A stretch of 6,589 nt of DNA from Candidatus Njordarchaeota archaeon (lineage in GTDB: Archaea; Asgardarchaeota; Njordarchaeia; Njordarchaeales; Njordarchaeaceae): contig JAHQWF010000142.1 in NCBI GenBank assembly GCA_029856055.1, forward strand, positions 1 to 6,589, in the 5' to 3' direction. The notes under the pieces were generated by a model. The model was not told the DNA's origin, did not search any database, and saw only the letters and a list, made by a program, of their open reading frames with translations. Below, in pieces: positions 1 through 6,054 of the stretch; within the stretch, counting starts at the first letter, position 1; each line of letters opens with the position of its first letter. The translations under genes were made by a program, and so were the position numbers.

Positions 1-1
1 T

Positions 2-1636
2 GATGATGTTTTAATACAGGTTTTAGTTCCAGCAAGAGAGGAATTAATTAAGTATGCCTTGACACTATTCACAGAGATTAAGGAGACTGGGATCAAAGGA
101 GTTGAGGAAGTGATAAAACCTTATCATGTAGTAAATTTTGACGATGGTGTTAAAAGAGCTATTGCTGCAGCCTTTTATGGAGATTTAATAGAAGCATTTA
201 GATTAGCTTTAGGGGCTATTCAATATAAATGGGATCAGACAATTGCGTTATTCGCTTTTTATATAGGCTATAAACTGAGAGAATTACCTGCGATTTATGT
301 GTCGCCTTCAAAGAAAATGCTCGACGATATATTAAGGAAGATAAAGCCCACGAACGAACTTGAGAAGCTCTTAACGCAGTTTTTTAAGTTACTTAAAGAG
401 AGTTTAGATTCATATAAAGCTTTTCTAGAAACTAAAATCTTCTTAAGGGATAATATAGGTAGAATCTTTGAGTTATTTGAAAAAAGCGAGAATGTTTATG
501 TAAAAGATATATTAGCTTTCATCCTATCTACAATAGATCCTGGCGCTCTTACTAGAAGAAAAATCGAGGTTCTACAAGACTATATTGGTGCTAGATCACA
601 TATCTTAGGTGCTTATTTGAGAGTAGCCTTATCTAGACTTCGAAGCTTAACACTAATTGGTGCTAGAGAATTATTTATAAGAGATGTGCTCGGGTATGTA
701 CGTTGGGTGAGATCGAATTATCTAAATGCCAAAAAAGATTTAGTAGATTTAGTGCGTAACCAGAAAGTGGATTTAGCGAATAGAGAGACAAGGGAAGTAC
801 TTATTAATTATCTTGGTGCCTTAACAGAGTATCTAAGAAGTACTTATTATGCTTTATCCTTAAGAGATATGAATTACAATAAAATTGAGAAATATATCCG
901 TGAGGTATTAAGGGAGCTTCTCGAGGGCCTTAAGATCATATTAGAGAAGCCTCCTCAAGTGCCTTTGGACCAATTATTTGAGCCCATGGAATTTGCTTCA
1001 CTAATTTTGTACTTCTCGATCCCGTATTTTGATGAGAATGATAGAGAAGAATTTATTAGGGGAATATTGAATCTAGTCTCTTCACTCTACATAGTTTTGA
1101 AAAGGAATATTAATGAAAATAAATTACAATCCAAATGGATATCGCGATTATTCGTATTATTTTGGCTTTCCAGCATGCTAGTTAGCTGGATAGGAGATAT
1201 CCAGCCATTTATTATTTCCTTTGGAAGAGATCTATTAATGTGTATTAAGAGTAAGAATAAGGAGATAACAAAAGCCAGCAAAGAGACTTATGTTCTTTTG
1301 TTGTTGACTACAGTGGCATCGATTTGTTATTTAAGCATGGCATTGAGTGAAGAGAGGAAAAAGGATGTTTTTAAGAAGTTAGTTAGTGAACTAGAGAGCT
1401 TGCTAACATGGGTACTAAGAGAGAGAGTATTACAGATACCTTTCTTGATATCGTTGGTTGAGGCTTTGGTGAGGTTAGGTAAATCTATTGGATACAGCTT
1501 AGAGGATTTGGAGATGGGCTATTTAGTTTCTTTAGGTAAATCATTAATAAATGAGACTGTGGGAGAAGCTAGAAAGATGATTATTTATGATTTAATTAGT
1601 GAAAATAAGCATATGAATTATATTAAGAGGGAGTAG
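2..1636 (+). CDS. Large all-alpha-helical protein, 5' end cut by the window edge; unrecognised family
   Basis: The reading frame is open to the left edge: 19 sense codons (Asp-Asp-Val-Leu-Ile onward) precede the TTG at 59. That TTG is therefore probably not the start, and the gene begins outside the window. 544 codons are visible. I do not recognise the family. The sequence is almost entirely amphipathic helix (Leu, Ile, Glu, Lys and Arg rich, few Gly or Pro), which suggests a helical-repeat or HEAT-like solenoid, though I could not define a repeat unit by eye. Two stretches, encoded at about 1145-1193 and 1289-1345, are hydrophobic enough to be buried helices or possible membrane helices. 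No catalytic or metal-binding motif was seen. The TAG stop lies 2 nt before the GTPase ATG, and the GTPase ribosome binding site sits inside this gene's last codons, so the two are very likely cotranscribed. A role as scaffold, effector or regulator of that GTPase is inference from position only. Confidence 0.85.
   Translation, partial: DDVLIQVLVPAREELIKYALTLFTEIKETGIKGVEEVIKPYHVVNFDDGVKRAIAAAFYGDLIEAFRLALGAIQYKWDQTIALFAFYIGYKLRELPAIYVSPSKKMLDDILRKIKPTNELEKLLTQFFKLLKESLDSYKAFLETKIFLRDNIGRIFELFEKSENVYVKDILAFILSTIDPGALTRRKIEVLQDYIGARSHILGAYLRVALSRLRSLTLIGARELFIRDVLGYVRWVRSNYLNAKKDLVDLVRNQKVDLANRETREVLINYLGALTEYLRSTYYALSLRDMNYNKIEKYIREVLRELLEGLKIILEKPPQVPLDQLFEPMEFASLILYFSIPYFDENDREEFIRGILNLVSSLYIVLKRNINENKLQSKWISRLFVLFWLSSMLVSWIGDIQPFIISFGRDLLMCIKSKNKEITKASKETYVLLLLTTVASICYLSMALSEERKKDVFKKLVSELESLLTWVLRERVLQIPFLISLVEALVRLGKSIGYSLEDLEMGYLVSLGKSLINETVGEARKMIIYDLISENKHMNYIKRE
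1627..1633 (+). promoter_or_regulatory. Shine-Dalgarno site for the small GTPase
   Basis: The purine-rich GAGGGAG lies inside the last codons of the upstream helical-protein gene. Five bases separate it from the ATG at 1639. It fixes the GTPase start and implies translation from a shared message. Confidence 0.6.
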
Positions 1637-1638
1637 GA

Positions 1639-2172
1639 ATGGCCCATATCCTGCATATTAAAGCTATCATCGTAGGCGAATTCGCGGTCGGAAAAACATC
1701 ATTATGCAAGAGGTATGCAACTGGTATGTTCAAGGAGGAATATAAGCCGACCCTCGGCGTGGATATATTCACACGGAAAATTGAGATAAAAGATTTTGGA
1801 TCTGTAATCTTATCAATCTGGGATACAGCGGGTCAAGAGAAATTTAGGAAAATGTATCCTAGATATTATAAAGGTGCTAAATACGCTATATTAGTTTATG
1901 ATATCACTTCTAGAGAGACATTCGAATCTATTACAGCGTGGGTGGAAGAAATTAGAAAGCATGTTGGTGAGATACCTATTATTTTAGTTGGTAATAAGAT
2001 AGATTTAGAGGCTTATAGACAAGTTAGTAATGAAGAAGGACTGGATATGACTCAAAAACTTAAGCTTGAAGGATTTTATGAAACCTCTGCGAGAACAGGT
2101 TTAAATGTTAACGAGATTTTTGAGGCACCAATTAAAATGATTATAAAAGATCTAATGGAAAAAGCTGAGTAA
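1639..2172 (+). CDS. Rab/Ras-like small GTPase
   Basis: This is a 177-residue single-domain Ras-superfamily GTPase, a GTP-hydrolysing molecular switch. All five G motifs are visible: P-loop GEFAVGKTS (13-21), switch I Thr38, DTAGQE (62-67) with the Gln66 equivalent of Ras Gln61, NKID (119-122), and ETSAR (148-152). Rab-type signatures are also present: LGVDI, SIWD, KFRKMYP, YYKGA and LVYDIT match the RabF1-F5 positions loosely. The P-loop has Phe15 and Ala16 where Ras has Gly12 and Gly13. The chain stops at Lys-Ala-Glu, so there is no C-terminal cysteine for prenylation; the only Cys is residue 23. The protein is presumably cytosolic, or reaches membranes through partners. The start is fixed by a GAGGGAG site 5 nt upstream and a 2-nt gap to the previous gene. 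The Roadblock gene follows after 23 nt and is the likely partner. The superfamily call is firm; the process it controls is unknown. Confidence 0.96.
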   Translation: MAHILHIKAIIVGEFAVGKTSLCKRYATGMFKEEYKPTLGVDIFTRKIEIKDFGSVILSIWDTAGQEKFRKMYPRYYKGAKYAILVYDITSRETFESITAWVEEIRKHVGEIPIILVGNKIDLEAYRQVSNEEGLDMTQKLKLEGFYETSARTGLNVNEIFEAPIKMIIKDLMEKAE

Positions 2173-2184
2173 TCTATTTAATAT

Positions 2185-2189
2185 GGTGA
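2185..2189 (+). promoter_or_regulatory. Shine-Dalgarno site deciding the GTG start of the Roadblock gene
   Basis: GGTGA, part of the archaeal anti-SD complement GGAGGTGAT, ends 6 nt before the GTG at 2196. No ATG in the same frame lies nearby, so this site supports the GTG start. Confidence 0.5.
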
Positions 2190-2195
2190 ATAATT

Positions 2196-2657
2196 GTGGG
2201 ACCTAAAAGCAATAAATCGAAAGATAAAGATCAGATACCAGTAGACGACATTATATCTGCTATTACTAGCGAATCATTAGTTGAAGAACAATTAATCAAG
2301 GTTCAAGGTATTCTGAAAGAACTTGTATCAAATAACCCAGATATACAAGGTGTTATAGTAGTTTCAATAGAGGGTTTTCCAATAGCTAGTTATCCAGAAG
2401 AGGCTTTTAGTGAGGAGGCGAAAGTGGCTGCTGCGATTGCTGCCATATTTGCTACTTCTGAGCGAAATGCGTTGGATCTAGTCAGAGAACACGTTAATTA
2501 TGTAGCTATTAGGACGTTTAATAGATATATCTTGATTAGACTTGCCTTAGAAGATTATATAATCGCCGTAATAACCTCTGAAAAAGCGAAATTAGGTATT
2601 TTAATAAGAGACATTATTGGTGCTTCTGAGAAACTTAAAAAAATATTATCAATATGA
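2196..2657 (+). CDS. Roadblock/LC7 domain protein
   Basis: This 153-residue protein starts at GTG. Residues 1-30 are charged and probably flexible. Residues about 34-150 have the Roadblock/LC7 pattern: a first helix (LIKVQGILKELV), a strand pair with the turn VIVVSIEGFPIAS (53-65), a long Ala-rich central helix (about 72-98), two more strands (NYVAIRTF, YILIRLALEDYIIAVI), and a closing helix (AKLGILIRDIIGASEKLKKIL). The family forms homo- or heterodimers that bind small GTPases, as regulators or GAPs in MglB and as membrane scaffolds in Ragulator and the dynein light chain LC7. The gene sits 23 nt after a Rab-like GTPase with a GGTGA site in the gap, so the pair is probably cotranscribed and acts together. 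Whether this one is a GAP, a GEF or a scaffold cannot be read from sequence. The next gene has its own promoter after a 97-nt gap, so this is probably the last gene of its transcript. Confidence 0.9.
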   Translation: MGPKSNKSKDKDQIPVDDIISAITSESLVEEQLIKVQGILKELVSNNPDIQGVIVVSIEGFPIASYPEEAFSEEAKVAAAIAAIFATSERNALDLVREHVNYVAIRTFNRYILIRLALEDYIIAVITSEKAKLGILIRDIIGASEKLKKILSI

Positions 2658-2690
2658 AAATATGTTATTTCTCAAATCAGAATCATTAAT

Positions 2691-2700
2691 CTTTTATATA
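2691..2700 (+). promoter_or_regulatory. Archaeal TATA-box promoter for the membrane/OB-fold operon
   Basis: CTTTTATATA matches the archaeal TATA box and lies in the only sizeable + strand gap (2658-2754). Transcription would begin about 25 nt downstream, near 2720-2726, leaving a leader of roughly 40 nt before the ATG at 2764. The BRE position just upstream is AT-rich but not a strong match. In so AT-rich a genome TATA-like strings arise by chance, so the position in the gap is the main support. Confidence 0.5.
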
Positions 2701-2763
2701 TTAGAAAATCATATTTTAAATGGATTTCATTAATTCTAACAAATTATTAGGAATGTGTCAAAC

Positions 2764-3237
2764 ATGACCTTATTAAGTAAATCACTAAAAGCTTTAGCGA
2801 TAATTCTAAGCTTAATTTTATCAGCTGGTAGTGCCTTAATAGCGCTGGATGCTCAAAATTTATCTCAAGGAGGAATTAATGTAACAGATCAAGGTAGCAC
2901 AACTACAGAAACTACTGTAGACCTATATTTAGTCATAAATGTAAAGAATACGGGTTACTTCTTCGATATTTATGATGTCAATTTAACTATAGTCATTGTA
3001 GACCAAGATGGAAGAATATATGATAGAGATATGAAGATTATTCCTAAGATATTAGTTGGTGGGTCACAAAATATAAGACTAGATGTATCTATACCTATTG
3101 ATGTCGCTATCAGCTGGCAGAACGGTACTATAAAGTTGTTCGCTAAGCTTTATTTTGTTTTCTGGTTCAGTAAATATGATTACAAATTAATGAAATTTGG
3201 AATAGCTGCTAAAACCGAATTAACAAGTGGTGGTTAA
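2764..3237 (+). CDS. Predicted exported or membrane-anchored beta-rich protein (LEA14/WHy-like pattern)
   Basis: The protein has 157 residues from the ATG at 2764. An in-frame GTG at 2755 would add three residues, but the AGGA at 2749-2752 is only 2 nt from it and 11 nt from the ATG, so the ATG is preferred. Residues 8-28 are a hydrophobic helix after two lysines, a signal peptide or N-terminal anchor. A Ser/Thr-rich linker follows, then a beta-rich domain (about 53-150) whose pattern (LYLVINVKNTG, strands, VDQDGRIYD, VGG, VSIPI) resembles LEA14/WHy-type immunoglobulin-like folds; that fold is an inference. Four N-X-S/T sequons lie after the signal (Asn32, Asn39, Asn73, Asn120), which fits export and archaeal N-glycosylation. 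A TATA box about 65 nt upstream makes it the first gene of its transcript. The next gene starts 2 nt after its stop and encodes a membrane protein, its probable partner. No enzymatic motif is seen. Confidence 0.85.
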   Translation: MTLLSKSLKALAIILSLILSAGSALIALDAQNLSQGGINVTDQGSTTTETTVDLYLVINVKNTGYFFDIYDVNLTIVIVDQDGRIYDRDMKIIPKILVGGSQNIRLDVSIPIDVAISWQNGTIKLFAKLYFVFWFSKYDYKLMKFGIAAKTELTSGG

Positions 3238-3239
3238 AT

Positions 3240-3668
3240 ATGAGTAAAGTCAAAGCAATTTTAAACACTATTATAACGCTTGTATCTCTAGTAATTTTAC
3301 CCGTCACAAGTATCAAGTATATAAAGAATATGGGGATAACAATTCCCTATTTTGACCAAAATATAATAATAATTCTAGGAACAGTTGTAGCTATATTTAC
3401 TTTAATGGATGGCTTGATAGAAGGTGGTTCGGGAGCTGTAGTAACATTAATTAAATATATGGCATCAGCTTATTACTCTTACAGAGTAATGAATATGTTC
3501 ACATGGTTTATCTTGGAAACACCACAAGCTTATGGGGAATTAATAATTGATTGGGGTCTATGGCTTTACTTAGTCATTGGAGTAACGCTTGTAACAGGGA
3601 TTTTACGCGCATTAGGTAAGCTTGCAGAGAAAGAGAAGAAAGAGGAAAAAAGGGAAGAAGAGGAGTAA
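3240..3668 (+). CDS. Small multi-pass membrane protein with a charged C-terminal tail
   Basis: This 142-residue protein belongs to no family I recognise. Hydrophobic segments lie at about residues 7-27, 41-60 and 103-124, all likely membrane helices. A less certain, aromatic-rich one lies at 66-91 (Tyr, Met and Trp rich). The last 15 or so residues are almost all Lys, Arg and Glu, a soluble tail that is probably cytoplasmic. Glycines cluster around 57-66 (DGLIEGGSGA), between the second and third segments. The ATG begins 2 nt after the stop of the exported protein gene, with GGTGG overlapping that gene's end as a possible ribosome binding site, so translation is probably coupled. This suggests that the two form an envelope complex, by inference. 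The gene for the RPA-like protein follows after 22 nt. Confidence 0.85.
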   Translation: MSKVKAILNTIITLVSLVILPVTSIKYIKNMGITIPYFDQNIIIILGTVVAIFTLMDGLIEGGSGAVVTLIKYMASAYYSYRVMNMFTWFILETPQAYGELIIDWGLWLYLVIGVTLVTGILRALGKLAEKEKKEEKREEEE

Positions 3669-3690
3669 AAATCGCTAAAGTGACATAGCT

Positions 3691-4539
3691 ATGCCGCCGA
3701 AAGAAGATGAGTACAATGATATATGGGATCTAGTGCGATCCAGTGTAAGTATAAGTAGAGAAGAATTCGACAGAATGGTTGAGGAGATTTATAGCAAAGC
3801 ACGAGCATATTTGACTAAAAGAGCTGCAGCTCTAATCGTAGCTAGAAATCTTGGAGTAGATACTAGCCAAGTCGCGTATCCACCTATAATTGGGAGACTA
3901 ATAGAAGTTGGCCCAGTAAGAACATCCAAAAGTCCTAGGGGAGAGACACCTTATGTCTTGTTTTCAATAGTTAATGAGACTGATAGAATTTCTTGTGTAG
4001 CATTTGGAAAGCATCATATTGATTTGTTGAAGAATGCAGATGATAAAGTATTGATGCTGAAAAAATACACTAAAGCAAAATTAAGAAAATATACACTCGT
4101 AAAGGTAACTGAGGACTCGATCATAGAGATACTAGATGATGACAAATTGCCACCAATTACAGATCTAGAGCCGGCTTGGGCTGAAAGTTTAAGCGATTTA
4201 AAAGAGAAGAGGGGGACTTATTTAGTGAAATTGTTGATAATAGATGAAAGCACTACTGAGTATTTTGCTTGTCCTATATGCGGGAAGGGACTTGAATTAT
4301 TTGAGTCCGATTGGATATGTCCAGAACATGGAGAAGTAGAGCCAGAAGTAAAAAAGATCTGGAGATATGTAGTTAGCGATAGAACGGGTACGTATCCAGC
4401 AGTATATTTTGGAGAAGTCTCTAAATCATCTTTAATGAATAGACTAGTTATCCTAAAGGGTTATTTCAGAAATGATGAATTGCAAATCCAGAAAATATAT
4501 TGGGTATCGGAAGAGGAAATGATACCTAGCTCTGGTTAG
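3691..4539 (+). CDS. RPA-like single-strand DNA-binding protein: helical N-terminus, two OB folds, zinc ribbon
   Basis: This 282-residue protein resembles the large subunit of archaeal replication protein A, which coats single-stranded DNA in replication, repair and recombination. Residues about 11-58 form the helical N-terminal element typical of archaeal RPAs, ending in AAALIVARNLGVD. OB fold 1 spans about 64-150 (PPIIGRLIEVGPV, VLFSIVNETDRISCVAFGK). OB fold 2 spans about 174-275 and carries an inserted zinc ribbon with Cys194, Cys197, Cys210 and His213 (C-X2-C-X12-C-X2-H), laid out like DBD-C of eukaryotic RPA70. The C-terminus is short and acidic (SEEEMIPSSG). It is shorter than multi-OB RPAs and probably works as an oligomer or with small OB partners. 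The ATG at 3691 follows a weak GTGA site (3680-3683). It is the last gene of its run and faces the minus-strand helical gene, with 7 nt between the stops. The OB/zinc call is firm; the exact RPA subgroup is less so. Confidence 0.88.
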   Translation: MPPKEDEYNDIWDLVRSSVSISREEFDRMVEEIYSKARAYLTKRAAALIVARNLGVDTSQVAYPPIIGRLIEVGPVRTSKSPRGETPYVLFSIVNETDRISCVAFGKHHIDLLKNADDKVLMLKKYTKAKLRKYTLVKVTEDSIIEILDDDKLPPITDLEPAWAESLSDLKEKRGTYLVKLLIIDESTTEYFACPICGKGLELFESDWICPEHGEVEPEVKKIWRYVVSDRTGTYPAVYFGEVSKSSLMNRLVILKGYFRNDELQIQKIYWVSEEEMIPSSG

Positions 4540-4546
4540 AAGAGGT

Positions 4547-6016
4547 TCATTTCTTAAATTTTTTAAATGCCATAAGTGACGATAAGCTATAGAGTCCTGA
4601 TATGAAACCTTTAATAAAATTCATGCTTTTTTTAAAGAATTTTTCTCTACCATATAAACTAAAGAGTAACTGAATAATAGTACTATCTCGATAAATGTAG
4701 TAAGCCTTCCCGATGAATTCACCAATTAATTCTATCAATTCTCTGCATTCCTCCCGACTCCATCGATTACAGAATTTCTTAATGAATTTCAATCCAGTTT
4801 CAAAACACTTGTTATCCTTTGATACTAACCACAAGTAAGGATAAATGTATGCTTTGTAACTAACCGTGAAAATATTATTATGTTCTATAAGATCCTTTAT
4901 TCTATTGATAATATTTGATTCTAATTGTTTCCGCTTGAGGATGATCGAATTTAAAGCACTCGATATAGCTGCTTCCAATGCGTCTTCTAATAAATTAATT
5001 AAGGTATCGAAATAGTAACTCAAATCTTCCGACAATTCTTTCGCGCCTATAAGTTCCTCTGAAGTAACTTCACTTAATTCTTCAATAAAAACATCCAAAT
5101 CATCAATAGAGACGTAGCCCGAGTTTCTCCATTCATCTATCTTCCAGCGAAGATGCTTGATATACTCCTCAATTAAATCTAATAAGCGTTGTAATCTATT
5201 CAGAAATTCATTCTCAGTCTCCATGTGTGTCAGAGCATAAATTAAGACAGCATAGGCCCTTATGTTTTTAATAGATTTATATAAGCTTAAAGCATTTACG
5301 GGTTTATCAAAATTCCTTATTAGCTCATTGAGCAAAGACAATCCTTTATCACGATCTATCTTTATGTAAGAAAGCAAAAAAGAGCTCAGAAATCTAGTAT
5401 AAATCAAATCTTTCAAGTCAATGCTCGAAAACACTCTTTTATAGACCTCTAAAACAGTATCCTCAGGAGGAACAATAATGTTTGAGTATCTAAAATAAAA
5501 ACTCAAAATATCATAGAAATCCTCTCTCTTCCCGATTGCATCAAATAAACGTAGCAAATCATCGAATATATTGATGATATTTATTTTAAAAAATAAGGAA
5601 TAGCGCATAAATATTTCCCAAAACTCCATAAAATCGAGATAATCCATTTTATTTAAGGATAATTTATCTTGAATAAAATTAACCGTATTAGAAAATAAAT
5701 CATAGCCGTCTTTTTTATTTATGGAAATTAGATAGGGTATTATAAAAGCATTTATCTTAAAGTTTGAAGCGGAAATATTCTTTTTCAATTCACTTAAATA
5801 CTGATCTAGTAAGCGTTCAAATAAAGTTATTTTCCTACTTAATAATAATGCTTCTAGTAATAGAATTCTAGATCTCCAAGATCTCACACTGAGTGTTTTT
5901 TCTATTAATTTCTCGCAATATTCATTTAGTCCAAATTCTGAACATGGTATCAACCCAAGAGCTTGAACATATCTATTATTAATAGTTAATAGTTCATCAA
6001 ATATCTTTTTTAGCAA
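4547..6016 (-). CDS. Large all-alpha-helical protein downstream of FEN1; unrecognised family
   Basis: This 489-residue protein starts at TTG, supported by AGGAGAT 6 nt upstream and an in-frame stop just before it. I do not recognise the family. It is helical throughout, with repeated Leu/Ile/Phe-rich segments of 20-40 residues and few Gly or Pro, which suggests an alpha-solenoid. A strongly acidic region (about 300-350: DDLDVFIEELSEV and LLEDALEAA) separates two halves. The C-terminus is basic (AFKKFKK). Cysteines are sparse: Cys25 and Cys34 near the N-terminus, then three around residues 404-421. No clear signal peptide, membrane span, nucleotide-binding motif or nuclease motif was seen. It lies 38 nt after FEN1 with no good promoter in the gap, so it is probably cotranscribed with it. 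A DNA-repair or replication scaffold role is a guess from that link. It is similar in character to the left-edge helical protein, but I could not align the two by eye. Confidence 0.85.
   Translation of the reverse strand: MLKKIFDELLTINNRYVQALGLIPCSEFGLNEYCEKLIEKTLSVRSWRSRILLLEALLLSRKITLFERLLDQYLSELKKNISASNFKINAFIIPYLISINKKDGYDLFSNTVNFIQDKLSLNKMDYLDFMEFWEIFMRYSLFFKINIINIFDDLLRLFDAIGKREDFYDILSFYFRYSNIIVPPEDTVLEVYKRVFSSIDLKDLIYTRFLSSFLLSYIKIDRDKGLSLLNELIRNFDKPVNALSLYKSIKNIRAYAVLIYALTHMETENEFLNRLQRLLDLIEEYIKHLRWKIDEWRNSGYVSIDDLDVFIEELSEVTSEELIGAKELSEDLSYYFDTLINLLEDALEAAISSALNSIILKRKQLESNIINRIKDLIEHNNIFTVSYKAYIYPYLWLVSKDNKCFETGLKFIKKFCNRWSREECRELIELIGEFIGKAYYIYRDSTIIQLLFSLYGREKFFKKSMNFIKGFISGLYSLSSLMAFKKFKK
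4550..4564 (+). terminator. Possible T-tract terminator for the + strand operon
   Basis: Just past the RPA stop the + strand reads TTTCTTAAATTTTTT, with six T in a row at 4559-4564 about 20 nt after the stop codon. Archaeal RNA polymerase commonly terminates at such U-rich runs without a hairpin. The tract also encodes the Lys/Phe-rich tail of the convergent gene, so its composition has another explanation. Confidence 0.3.
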
Positions 6017-6021
6017 ATTAA

Positions 6022-6028
6022 TCTCCTA
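6022..6028 (-). promoter_or_regulatory. Strong Shine-Dalgarno site deciding a TTG start
   Basis: On the minus strand this reads TAGGAGA. The GGAG (6023-6026) ends 6 nt before the TTG at 6016-6014. The same bases hold an in-frame TAG, so no upstream start is possible, and the TTG is well supported. Confidence 0.65.
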
Positions 6029-6054
6029 TCTCGATTCTAAAATAATGTATAATT

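Noticed and set aside
1185..1205. Perfect 8-bp inverted repeat with a 5-nt loop (GCTGGATA / TATCCAGC)
   Set aside because: It lies in the middle of a coding region, has no T-run after it, and about one such repeat is expected by chance in a window of this size and composition.
1087..1281. 64-codon minus-strand open frame inside the left-edge gene
   Set aside because: It is antisense to a long, convincing coding region, has no ribosome site, and reads as the complement of a helical protein; a shadow frame.
1578..1598. AT-rich TATA-like string upstream of the GTPase
   Set aside because: It lies within coding sequence of an AT-rich gene with only a 2-nt gap to the next gene; chance composition is the simpler explanation.
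2755..2763. GTG at 2755 as start of the exported protein
   Set aside because: The only purine-rich site (AGGA, 2749-2752) is 2 nt away, too close to work; the ATG at 2764 fits better.
6017..6054. Possible separate promoter for the minus-strand helical gene
   Set aside because: The TATA-like ATTATACATT is too close to the start: transcription would begin about at or after the strong ribosome site, so cotranscription with FEN1 is more likely.
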